Notes under the pieces: generated by a model
Told to the model about the DNA's origin: nothing
Database searches by the model: none
What the model saw: the letters and a program-made list of their open reading frames with translations, nothing else
Source of the DNA: Prochlorococcus sp. AG-418-C09
GTDB lineage: Bacteria; Cyanobacteriota; Cyanobacteriia; PCC-6307; Cyanobiaceae
Assembly (NCBI GenBank): GCA_003214355.1
Contig: QCLS01000002.1
Span: 186,001 to 250,000, forward strand
DNA length: 64,000 nucleotides
Reading direction: 5' to 3'
Position numbers and translations under genes: made by a program
Part shown: positions 1-9,392 of the stretch, piece by piece
Numbering within the stretch: the stretch's first letter is position 1
Layout of the letters: every line of letters starts with the position of its first letter

Positions 1-360
1 GAATTTGTTAAAGGTCATAGCGGTGACCCTTTAAACGAAAGAGCAGATCTAATTGCTACAAACTTTAGTAAAGGAATTGCTACTAAGCTAATACAACACA
101 ATAATAAAAATACATTTGAAAGTACTAATATTGCTCCACCGCAAATTCAAAGCTTATACACTCGCATAGAGTTATTAGAAAAATTTAAAGAAAAACAATT
201 TCTCTTGAAGTCAAATGAATTGAGCGAACTGCTCGATCTTCAAGATTGCGATCCAATAAATAATAATGAAAAATTTAATTGGCGTAATTGGCAATTCATT
301 CCAGTTGATCAGAAATATTGGAAAATAGTTGAGAAACAAAAGGATCAAAATGTTTCATGA
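1..360 (+). CDS. rnhA: Ribonuclease H, C-terminal part (5' truncated by window edge)
   Basis: Frame 1 open from base 1 (EFVKGHSGDPLNERADLIAT...), matching the RNase HI 'VKGHSGxxxNExAD' motif; TGA at 358-360 overlaps the pyrD ATG at 357. Confidence 0.85.
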   Translation, partial: EFVKGHSGDPLNERADLIATNFSKGIATKLIQHNNKNTFESTNIAPPQIQSLYTRIELLEKFKEKQFLLKSNELSELLDLQDCDPINNNEKFNWRNWQFIPVDQKYWKIVEKQKDQNVS

Positions 361-1526
361 ATAACGAATTTTTCTCATTTGCAAAAATATATGAGAATTT
401 ATTCAACCCAATCTTGAAAAATGATAATGGGGTTGATGCTGAAAGTCTGACTAATTTTTCTTTGAAATTACTATCTTACTGTTCTAAAAGGAGAGATTGG
501 CCATTAATTTCGAATGTATTTGAAAGTATTAAAGAAGATTTATGCATAAAAGATAAGAGATTAAATCAAGAAATTTGCGGTATTCATTTTATTAATCCAC
601 TAGGACTAGCTGCTGGTTTTGATAAAAACGGAATTGCTGCAAATACATGGCAAGATTTTGGTTTTGGCTTTTCTGAAGTTGGGACAATTACCAAATTTTC
701 ACAACCAGGCAATCCAAAGCCAAGACTATTTAGGCTTGCAAAAGAACAAGCGGCATTAAATAGAATGGGTTTTAATAATGATGGAGCTGATGCATTATTG
801 AGAAATTTAAAAAGCCAAAATATATATAAATATCAAAAAGAAAAGAAGATATGTACTGGAATTAATTTTGGTAAGTCCCAAAAAACCCCTTTAGAAGAAG
901 CTAAAGAAGACTATATTTATTCCATGAAATTACTTCTTCCTTATTGTAATTATGCAGTTATCAATGTAAGTTCACCAAATACAAAAGATCTTAGAAAACT
1001 TCAAGATCCAGGCCTTTTAAGAGAATTAATAAGAGAAATAAAAGTTATTTCAAAATTTACTCCATTGTTTGTAAAAATTGCTCCAGATTTAAGTTTTAAA
1101 GAAATTGACGAAATCTGTCAACTAATTAATGACGAAAAAGTTGATGGGATTATCGCTACAAATACTAGCTTAGATCGGCTTGGACTTGAAGAGAGAGTTT
1201 TACCAGAAAGCGGACTAAAACTGTCAGATGAAAGAGGTGGTTTAAGTGGAAAACCTTTGCAATTTAAAGCCAATAAAATATTAAATCATATTCATAAACT
1301 AGACAAAGACATTGTGCTGATTGGGGTTGGAGGTATTGATTCTCCAAAGGCAGCTTGGGAAAGGATCTGCTCAGGTGCATCATTAATACAAATATATACA
1401 GGATGGATTTACAAAGGGCCAAATTTAGTTCCTGATATATTACAAGGTATATTGAATCAATTAGATTTGCATGGCATTACTAATGTAAGAGACGCAGTTG
1501 GCTCAGGATTAGAGTGGAAAGAATAA
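357..1526 (+). CDS. pyrD: Dihydroorotate dehydrogenase (class 2, quinone type)
   Basis: 389 aa ORF; GLAAGFDKNG, EVGTIT, NRMGFNN, INVSSPNT and GVGGI motifs. Confidence 0.95.
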   Translation: MNNEFFSFAKIYENLFNPILKNDNGVDAESLTNFSLKLLSYCSKRRDWPLISNVFESIKEDLCIKDKRLNQEICGIHFINPLGLAAGFDKNGIAANTWQDFGFGFSEVGTITKFSQPGNPKPRLFRLAKEQAALNRMGFNNDGADALLRNLKSQNIYKYQKEKKICTGINFGKSQKTPLEEAKEDYIYSMKLLLPYCNYAVINVSSPNTKDLRKLQDPGLLRELIREIKVISKFTPLFVKIAPDLSFKEIDEICQLINDEKVDGIIATNTSLDRLGLEERVLPESGLKLSDERGGLSGKPLQFKANKILNHIHKLDKDIVLIGVGGIDSPKAAWERICSGASLIQIYTGWIYKGPNLVPDILQGILNQLDLHGITNVRDAVGSGLEWKE

Positions 1527-1578
1527 AAAACGCAAATTAGAAATTTAATATAAGATAATTAATAAATGATTTAAATTA

Positions 1579-2664
1579 TTGAAAGAATTAAACCTAATTC
1601 ATGGTGGTAACGTCTATGAGCATGCTAAGAAATTAAAAATTCATCCGTCCAAAATAATTGATTCAAGTGCATCTTTAGTTCCGTTCGCCCCTCCAAATTT
1701 TTTAAAAAAGTCATTAAATTCAGTAATAGAATCTGAAAGCTTTCGATATTATCCAGAGAGAGATTTAGATGATTTAAGAGAAATAATTGCTGACTTTCAT
1801 GAAGTAAATCCTGAAAATATAATGCCAGGTAATGGAGCCTCAGAGTTAATAACTTGGGCAGGTTACGAGGCTTCTAAATCCGGAAGGAGCTGCTTACCCA
1901 CCCCAGGATTTGTTGATTACGAAAGATCACTAAAATGTTGGAATGCAACATACATTTTGCATGAATTACCGAAGACATGGAACTCGAATTATCCTCAGGA
2001 ATTCCCAATTAGGCCTAAATCTGAAGTAATTTGGATTACTAATCCTCACAATCCAAGTGGACAATTATGGGGTAGAGAATCGCTAGAAGGAATTTTACAA
2101 GAATATCAATTAGTTATTTGTGATGAAGCGTTTTTATCAATCACACCTAATGGAGAAGAAGAATCATTAATACCTTTAACAAAAAAATATCAAAATCTTT
2201 TAGTTATTAGGAGTCTCACAAAATTGTTTAATATGCCAGGTATAAGACTTGGTTATATCATTGGAGCAAAAAAAATAATCCAAAAATTAAACCAAAAAAG
2301 AGATCCTTGGCCATTAAATTCTTTTGCCATTAATGCAGGTATTACATTATTAGCAGATAAGGAGCAGTACAAAAATTGGACACATAAAATTTATAAATGG
2401 ATTAATAAAGAAAAAAAATTCTTATGTAGTGAAATCTCAAAAATTAAAGATCTTAATGTTCATAATTCAGCTACTAATTATTTCCTCATTGAAAATAAGA
2501 ATTCTTTAATACCAACTATCAAATATCTAGCAAAAAAAGGTATCCTAATTAGAGATTGTTCATCATTTAGGTCCCTGGATAATAAATGGGCAAGAATCAG
2601 TGTTCAGAATCATGACAATAATCAAAGGCTCGCAGAAGAGATTCGTCAATTTCTTGAGAATTGA
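1579..2664 (+). CDS. PLP-dependent class I/II aminotransferase, CobC/CobD-like (threonine-phosphate decarboxylase type)
   Basis: 361 aa ORF, TTG start; HGGN...DSSASLVPFAPP N-terminus, NPHNPSG, SLTKLFNMPGIRLGY. Confidence 0.75.
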   Translation: MKELNLIHGGNVYEHAKKLKIHPSKIIDSSASLVPFAPPNFLKKSLNSVIESESFRYYPERDLDDLREIIADFHEVNPENIMPGNGASELITWAGYEASKSGRSCLPTPGFVDYERSLKCWNATYILHELPKTWNSNYPQEFPIRPKSEVIWITNPHNPSGQLWGRESLEGILQEYQLVICDEAFLSITPNGEEESLIPLTKKYQNLLVIRSLTKLFNMPGIRLGYIIGAKKIIQKLNQKRDPWPLNSFAINAGITLLADKEQYKNWTHKIYKWINKEKKFLCSEISKIKDLNVHNSATNYFLIENKNSLIPTIKYLAKKGILIRDCSSFRSLDNKWARISVQNHDNNQRLAEEIRQFLEN

Positions 2665-3731
2665 TTAATTATTTTTATAATTTGATACTTAGAATTATTA
2701 AAATTTATTCGATTCATATTCTTTCTCATTAAATCTAAGATTTCATATTTATTATTAACTGAGGACCTAAATATTCTTTTTAAGGTTTTATCTAGGAAGA
2801 AATTAGATTTAGCATTCTGATTTATCAGAATTGCTCCGCCTGCTGAAGATAAGATCAGTGCATTCTTTTCTTGATGATTATTTTTTGATCCTGGATATGG
2901 AATCAGTATTGAAGGTTTTTTCATAACCATTAGTTCATTGATTGTTCCAGCACCCGATCTTGAAATTACTAGGTCACAATTTTGCAACAAAGCAGCCATT
3001 TCATTAGTGAAATTAATAGGAATATAATTTGATGAATTCTTATGCTTAATTCTCTTCTTAGAAGTGTCCCCAATTATATGAACAATTCTAAAGTTTTCTG
3101 AAAGGAGAAATTTTAGAGAGCGATACAACATTTCATTAACACCTTTAGCTCCTTGACTACCTCCCATAACCAGGACTAGAGGTTTGTTATTAATAGGCAC
3201 CCAATCGGGCAGTTTATGTTTAATATAAAACTGCTGCCTTAAAGGTGTACCTGTATAAATTACATTTTTAAATCCTAAAAAGCTATTAGTTTCCAGAAAG
3301 CCAGTTAATACATAATTACACATACTGCCAAAATATTTTGTCACAGTACCAGGAACTACGTTCGACTCATGGAGAATAATTGGTACTCCTAATATTCTCG
3401 ATGCAAGAATAGTGGGAGCTGAAATATAACCTCCAGTTGTAAAGACAAGCTTTATTCTTTTCTTTAAGATTACTTGAATGATAGTAAAAGTGGAAAAGAT
3501 AATTCTTAAATATTGAAGAATTAAAAAGATATTTTTCTTTCTTGGAGACTGAATTTTAAGTGTAAATAAATTATATTTATGAGGTACTAATTCACTTTCA
3601 CATCTATCTTCTATACCTAACCATGAGATATTCCATTCTGTTTCAATATCTTTAGCAATTGATAAGGCTGGAAATATATGACCACCTGTCCCGCTTGCTG
3701 CAATTAATAAATTTTTTTTCTTTTTAGACAT
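2646..3731 (-). CDS. murG: UDP-N-acetylglucosamine--N-acetylmuramyl-(pentapeptide) pyrophosphoryl-undecaprenol N-acetylglucosamine transferase
   Basis: AASGTGGHIFPALSIA, TGGYISAP, HESNVVPG and GGSQGAKGVN motifs. Confidence 0.93.
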   Translation of the reverse strand: MSKKKKNLLIAASGTGGHIFPALSIAKDIETEWNISWLGIEDRCESELVPHKYNLFTLKIQSPRKKNIFLILQYLRIIFSTFTIIQVILKKRIKLVFTTGGYISAPTILASRILGVPIILHESNVVPGTVTKYFGSMCNYVLTGFLETNSFLGFKNVIYTGTPLRQQFYIKHKLPDWVPINNKPLVLVMGGSQGAKGVNEMLYRSLKFLLSENFRIVHIIGDTSKKRIKHKNSSNYIPINFTNEMAALLQNCDLVISRSGAGTINELMVMKKPSILIPYPGSKNNHQEKNALILSSAGGAILINQNAKSNFFLDKTLKRIFRSSVNNKYEILDLMRKNMNRINFNNSKYQIIKIINQFSRN

Positions 3732-3742
3732 AAAACATTAAT

Positions 3743-4492
3743 TTGATTAAGATAAATGGATTAAGTGAAATAATGACAGGCTTTAAAAATTTTCAATTCA
3801 TTGGTATTTTAGGTTTCTTCTTTTTCTATCTAATAAATCCAGAATTTGCAATTAGTAAAAATGAAACACAATATTTATTATCCAATCTTGAGAATGCTCT
3901 TAATGAAAAAGACATTAAATCATTAAAGGATTATTTTAATGATGATGAGGCATTCGTAATCTCAAACAAATTTTCAGATATCATAGATGAGTTTGAAGAT
4001 TTAAATTGGCAAATTACATCTAAAACTTCACAAGAAGAGGATGAAAATTACTGGGAAGTTCAATTAACAGGAAGCAAAATAATTGATGGAGAGAAATTCG
4101 TATTAGAGTCAAATTTTGATTATTACTTTACTATCTTAAACGGCAAAATAGAAGATGGTTTTATAAAAAATGATTTAACTATCATAAGAAATGATAACAA
4201 TTTCATAGACATCAATATAGTTATACCGGATAGAGTCTTATCAGGATCGAATTATTATCTTGATATTATTATCAATGAACCGTTGGGTTCAGAAATTTAT
4301 GCTGGAGGATTAGTAGCTCATCAAGAGGATTCATTATTTGGTCAGGATATTATTTTGGAACCTTTGCTGGCAGGAGGAATATTTAAAGTGACTCGTGCCC
4401 CAAGCAAACCTGGAATACAAGTCTGGACTGGAATTATTGCCCATCAAGAGGGATTAATCACTTTTACAAAAACAGTAGAAATTACTGAATAA
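3743..4492 (+). CDS. Hypothetical protein, probable signal peptide / secreted or membrane-anchored; true start may be ATG at 3773
   Basis: 249 aa ORF; hydrophobic N-terminal stretch (FQFIGILGFFFFYLI); no family recognised. Confidence 0.7.
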   Translation: MIKINGLSEIMTGFKNFQFIGILGFFFFYLINPEFAISKNETQYLLSNLENALNEKDIKSLKDYFNDDEAFVISNKFSDIIDEFEDLNWQITSKTSQEEDENYWEVQLTGSKIIDGEKFVLESNFDYYFTILNGKIEDGFIKNDLTIIRNDNNFIDINIVIPDRVLSGSNYYLDIIINEPLGSEIYAGGLVAHQEDSLFGQDIILEPLLAGGIFKVTRAPSKPGIQVWTGIIAHQEGLITFTKTVEITE

Positions 4493-5703
4493 TCATGAAT
4501 TATCTAATGAGGCTACTCCCGGCAGAACTTTTCCTTCAAGTAATTCAAGGCTTGCACCTCCTCCAGTAGATATATGAGACATTTTTTCAGCTAGACCCGC
4601 CTTCTCTACTGCCGCAACAGAATCTCCCCCCCCCCAATAATTGTGCAAGTATCCGAAGATGAACTTAATTCCGCTAATGTTTGAGCAATTGCATTAGTTC
4701 CATTAGCAAACTTATCAAATTCAAAAACCCCCATAGGACCATTCCAAATTATTGTCTTACAATCAGAGAGTGTCTTTTGAAAGATTTCAATTGATTCAGG
4801 TCCAATATCAAGTCCCATCCAATCTCCTGTTATGGATTCAATATTAGAAATCTTACTAACTGCATCCGGAGAGAACTTGTCAGCTAGAACTACATCGGTT
4901 GGTAATAGCAGCTCAACACCTTTACTCTTAGCCTTTAATTCTAAATCTTTCGCAAGTGCTAACTTATCATCCTCTACAAGACTCTTACCCACATCCAAAC
5001 CTCTTGCTTTGTAGAAGGTAAAGATCATACCACCACCAATGATTATTTTGTCACATTTATCCAATAAAGAATCTAATACACCTATTTTACTACTAACCTT
5101 AGATCCACCAACTATTGCAGCAAGGGGTCTTTGAGGATTATCAATAGCTCCCTGAAGATACTTAAGTTCTTTTTCTAAAAGAAATCCGGCAACTGAGGGG
5201 CTCAAGAATTTGGTTACGCCTTGAGTAGATGCATGGGCCCTATGTGCTGCACCAAAAGCATCATTAACATACATATCAGCGTGAGCAGCTAGGCTTTCAG
5301 CAAAATCTAAATTATTCTTCTCTTCTTCCTCATGAAAACGGACATTCTCTAGTAGCAAGATGTCACCATTTTTTAGATCATTAGATAAAGAAAGTGACTC
5401 CTCACCAATACAATTATTAGATAATTTTACTGATCTATTAAGAATTGAACTTAGTCTTTCTGCTACTGGAGTAAGTCTCATTTTTTCATTAACTTTTCCA
5501 TTTGGCCGTCCAAAATGAGCCGCTAAAATAATTTTTGCAGAATTATTAACTAGATATTTAATAGTAGGAATTGCTGCTCTTATGCGTGTATCGTCAGTAA
5601 TTTCTCCACTTTCATTAAGAGGAACATTGAAATCTACTCGAACTAAAACTTTTTTAGACTCTAATTCAGATTTATTTAAACTTGAAAGGGATAATTTTGT
5701 CAT
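4493..5703 (-). CDS. pgk: Phosphoglycerate kinase, frame-disrupted at a poly-G tract near the 3' end
   Basis: ORF 4606-5703 starts [13 protein letters not shown] and reaches ...TCTIIGGG then EILLRQ*. The expected continuation [43 protein letters not shown] is intact in another frame down to the stop at 4493-4495. Confidence 0.93.
4626..4635. repeat. Mononucleotide tract, (C)10 on + strand / (G)10 in pgk sense
   Basis: Direct reading: aatct-cccccccccc-aataattg. Confidence 0.95.
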
Positions 5704-5856
5704 GAATACTGCATAATTAACCTTGAAACCCTAACGATATTTAAAGAATATTGGGTGAAAAAGTATTAACTATTACTTATCACTTAATAAAATTTAAGAA
5801 TTTAATACCAAAAAAATTTTAAAAGATGTAGAGTCAAAAAAGAAATTAGTATATTA

Positions 5857-5888
5857 TTGATAAGATAAATCGGGATTTATCAAATCAA
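5857..5888. promoter_or_regulatory. Imperfect inverted repeat / hairpin upstream of the RbgA/YlqF gene
   Basis: TTGAT-AA-GATAAAT-CGGG-ATTTATC-AA-ATCAA; 12 bp paired around an internal A/A bulge, loop CGGG. Confidence 0.5.
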
Positions 5889-5918
5889 AACATTTGAACA
5901 AATTATCACATAATTTAC

Positions 5919-6785
5919 GTGGAAATACCCAAAATACAATGGTATCCAGGCCATATTGCAAAAGCAGAAAAGAAACTATCTCAGATTATTAACAGAGTCG
6001 ATTTAATAATTGAAGTAAGAGATGCAAGAATACCCATTTCCACCGGCCATCCGCATTTGAATAAATGGATTAAAGAAAAAAAACATCTTTTAGTAATTAA
6101 CAAATCTGACATGATCTCTTCCAACACTATTAAGGCCTGGGATAATTGGTTTCAGAAAAAAGATAGAAAAGTACTTTGGTGCAATTCTAAAGAAGGTTCG
6201 GGAATAAAAGAAATATGTAAGACCGCAAAAGAAGCTAGAGCATCAATAGACCAAAGAAGAATTTCCAGAGGAATGAGAGTTAGACCAATAAGAGCCCTAA
6301 CACTTGGATTTCCAAACGTAGGTAAGTCAGCATTGATTAATAGAATCGCAAACAGAAAGGTAGTTGAAAGTGCAAGAAAAGCTGGGGTTACGAGAAGTCT
6401 GCGATGGATAAGACTGGAAAATGGTATTGATTTGTTGGATGCTCCGGGAGTAATACCTCCCAATCTAGAGGATCAAAAGTCTGCTCTTCATCTTGCTATC
6501 TGCGATGATATTGGAGAAGCCGGCTATGATTTAGAGAGTGTGGCAATAGAATTCCTTAAAATACTTTTGCATTTAAATAGCGACAAAAATGCCAATATAT
6601 CAACTGAGAGAATTTCTATAAGATATGGCATTAACTTTATTGATGCAATGAAAGCTCCAGAGCAATGGATTTCTGATGCTGCAGAAAAACATACTTCTGG
6701 AGATACAAGAAGAATGGCTCACAAATTATTAGAAGACTTTAGAAATCAAATGTTGGGGAATATATCTCTAGAGGTCCCTGTATGA
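5919..6785 (+). CDS. ylqF: Ribosome biogenesis GTPase YlqF/RbgA (circularly permuted GTPase)
   Basis: IQWYPGHIAKAEK, NKSD and GFPNVGKSALINR motifs; GTG start. Confidence 0.92.
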   Translation: MEIPKIQWYPGHIAKAEKKLSQIINRVDLIIEVRDARIPISTGHPHLNKWIKEKKHLLVINKSDMISSNTIKAWDNWFQKKDRKVLWCNSKEGSGIKEICKTAKEARASIDQRRISRGMRVRPIRALTLGFPNVGKSALINRIANRKVVESARKAGVTRSLRWIRLENGIDLLDAPGVIPPNLEDQKSALHLAICDDIGEAGYDLESVAIEFLKILLHLNSDKNANISTERISIRYGINFIDAMKAPEQWISDAAEKHTSGDTRRMAHKLLEDFRNQMLGNISLEVPV

Positions 6786-7744
6786 ATTATCACAACGAAT
6801 ATTTATTTGGAACTGGGAAAGGAGAACTTATTGAAATTACCTATACACATCCTCTCCCAATGAGACTAGATAGATGGCTAGTAAGTCAACGACCTGAGCA
6901 AAGTAGATCAAGCGTCCAAAACTTAATAAATGCGGGTCTTGTTCTTGTTAATTACAAAAGAGCTAAATCAAAAACCCCTTTAAAAAATGAGGATAATATT
7001 CAATTATGGTTACCCCCTCCAGAACCTTTGCCATATTTAGAACCAGAGAAAATGGAATTGGATATTTTATTTGAAGACGATCATATTATTGTATTAAATA
7101 AAGCGTCTGGTTTAACAGTACATCCAGCTCCAGGTCATAAATCAGGAACTCTAGTCAATGGATTATTAGCACATTGTAAAAATCTTCCTGGCATTAATGG
7201 GAAATTACGACCAGGGATTGTCCATAGGCTAGACAAGGATACCTCTGGATGTATTGTTGTCGCTAAAAGTCAGGAATCATTAGTAAATCTTCAACTTCAG
7301 ATCAAAAATAAAATCGCTTCAAGGAACTATATAGCAATAGTTCATGGTGTCCCCAATAAATCAGAAGGAAGTATTGTAGGAAATATAGGTAGGCATCCAT
7401 CAAATAGAAAGAAATATGCTGTAGTAGATGATGAATCTGGAAGATATGCATGTACCCATTGGAAATTTATTGAGAATTTTGGCAATTATTCATTCATGAA
7501 TTTCACATTAGATACTGGCAGAACTCATCAAATTAGAGTTCATTGCGCACATATTAATCATCCAATTGTGGGAGATCCTCTTTACGGAAGATGTAGGAAA
7601 ATGCCCTGCACTTTACATGGTCAAGCACTTCATGCAAACAAATTAGGCTTAATACATCCAATAAATGGGAATCAAATGACTTTTGAAGCCGAAATTCCAT
7701 TAGAAATCCAAAAACTAATTGGAATAATTAAGAAAAAAATTTAG
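6782..7744 (+). CDS. rluD: Ribosomal large-subunit pseudouridine synthase, RluD family
   Basis: S4-like N-terminus; VHRLDKDTSG catalytic motif; ATGA overlap with the preceding gene. Confidence 0.9.
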   Translation: MNYHNEYLFGTGKGELIEITYTHPLPMRLDRWLVSQRPEQSRSSVQNLINAGLVLVNYKRAKSKTPLKNEDNIQLWLPPPEPLPYLEPEKMELDILFEDDHIIVLNKASGLTVHPAPGHKSGTLVNGLLAHCKNLPGINGKLRPGIVHRLDKDTSGCIVVAKSQESLVNLQLQIKNKIASRNYIAIVHGVPNKSEGSIVGNIGRHPSNRKKYAVVDDESGRYACTHWKFIENFGNYSFMNFTLDTGRTHQIRVHCAHINHPIVGDPLYGRCRKMPCTLHGQALHANKLGLIHPINGNQMTFEAEIPLEIQKLIGIIKKKI

Positions 7745-9336
7745 ATATTCAATGAACTATTTATAAGATTCTTAGTAGCGATATGCTTAGGATCTTTAAA
7801 TATTTCTACAGAAGCACCAGATTCAACAATCATACCCTTCTCCATGACAAGAATTCTATCGCAGAATTTCTTTGCAAGTGCTAAATCGTGAGTTATGAAT
7901 ATTATCGACAAGCTCATCTTTTCTTGAATTCGCCTAAGTAAGCTGAGAATCTCAATTTTTACATAAGCATCCAACATGTTTACACTTTCATCGCAAACTA
8001 ATATCTTTGGCTTTATCAATAAAGCTCTTGCTATTGCAATTCTTTGTAGTTGTCCGCCCGATAGATTCTTGGGATAGGAATTAAGAAAATTTTCATCAGT
8101 AGGTAAATTTAAATTAGATAGGGTTGATTTAATTAAATTTAGGATTTGATCCTTTTTGGTTATTCTATGAATCAAGCAGATATCTTCCAATATTTGTCTA
8201 ACAGTCATTACAGGATTTAGGCTCGAGAATGGATCTTGGAAAATCATTTGAATATTTTTTGCCATTGAAATATTTTTAGAATTATAACTTTCATTTCTAG
8301 AATCTCTTATATAAAAATAACCCCCTCGAGATTTTATTAAGCCAATTAAAACTCTACATAATGTACTTTTTCCACATCCTGAAATACCAACTATACCAAG
8401 TGTTTCATTTCTGAATAAGTTAAAACTAACTTCATTCAGTGCTTTATTCCATTTGGAATTAATTATTGAAGAATTTAATTTGTACCAATGTCGTAAATTA
8501 TTTGCCTCAAGAATTATTTCCTGAGAGTGTTTATATGAAGAATTCTTTTTTAAATTAGAAGAAGCAGATTTAACTAATTTTTTTCCTATTGTAGAAATTG
8601 GATTATTAAAAATCATATCTATTTCTCCTTGTTCTTGTATAGATCCATCATCCATAATTGCAAGCTGATTACACCATTTCTTAGCAAGACTAATGTCATG
8701 GCTAATTAATATAAGAGTACTACCATACTCTTTACACAAAGCTAATAGCTCAAACATAATTGAATAACTAGAACAAGTATCAAGACTAGTAGTTGGTTCA
8801 TCAGCTATTAATATTGGCGGTCTTAAAGCTAAGGCCATCGCAATGCATACTCTTTGTCTCATCCCTCCGCTAAATTCATGTGGATAAGAATTCGATCTTT
8901 TAGGATCAATTCCTACTTTATCTAATATTTCTTCTAGCTTTCCAGTTATTAAGATCCTAGATTTCATTCCATAATGTAACTTTAATAACTCATATAAATG
9001 ATCCCCAACAGTCATAAGAGGATTTAACTTTTTTATTGCATCTTGATAAATATATCCAAATGTACTTCTTCTAAAATCCTTCAATTCTCTATCATTCATT
9101 AAACCTGGATCTTTTCCATCAATAATCATTTGACCACAACTAATTGCCATAGAAGGCAACATCTGTACTAATGATTTAGCAAATGTACTTTTTCCACATC
9201 CTGAAGAGCCTATTATGGCTAAATGATTACCTTTTTCTATCTCAATTTGGAAATTATTAAGAACTGGTTTTTGATTAAACGCATATCTAATTGTTAGATT
9301 GCTTACCTGAACAATTGAACTTGAATTTATTTTCAT
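7741..9336 (-). CDS. ABC transporter, two fused ATP-binding domains (peptide/nickel OppD-OppF type)
   Basis: Two Walker A (GSSGCGKST, GISGCGKST) and two signature motifs (FSGGMRQR, LSGGQLQR) in one 531 aa ORF. Confidence 0.9.
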   Translation of the reverse strand: MKINSSSIVQVSNLTIRYAFNQKPVLNNFQIEIEKGNHLAIIGSSGCGKSTFAKSLVQMLPSMAISCGQMIIDGKDPGLMNDRELKDFRRSTFGYIYQDAIKKLNPLMTVGDHLYELLKLHYGMKSRILITGKLEEILDKVGIDPKRSNSYPHEFSGGMRQRVCIAMALALRPPILIADEPTTSLDTCSSYSIMFELLALCKEYGSTLILISHDISLAKKWCNQLAIMDDGSIQEQGEIDMIFNNPISTIGKKLVKSASSNLKKNSSYKHSQEIILEANNLRHWYKLNSSIINSKWNKALNEVSFNLFRNETLGIVGISGCGKSTLCRVLIGLIKSRGGYFYIRDSRNESYNSKNISMAKNIQMIFQDPFSSLNPVMTVRQILEDICLIHRITKKDQILNLIKSTLSNLNLPTDENFLNSYPKNLSGGQLQRIAIARALLIKPKILVCDESVNMLDAYVKIEILSLLRRIQEKMSLSIIFITHDLALAKKFCDRILVMEKGMIVESGASVEIFKDPKHIATKNLINSSLNI

Positions 9337-9392
9337 GATTTTTGTAGCATAGTTTACGAATACTCAATAAAATAAATAAAAGACATTTTCAT

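Noticed and set aside
4832-5014. 60-aa + strand ORF inside pgk
   Set aside because: Antisense to a strongly conserved coding sequence with no recognisable protein; shadow ORF.
6152-6463. 103-aa minus-strand ORF inside ylqF
   Set aside because: Antisense shadow of a conserved GTPase.
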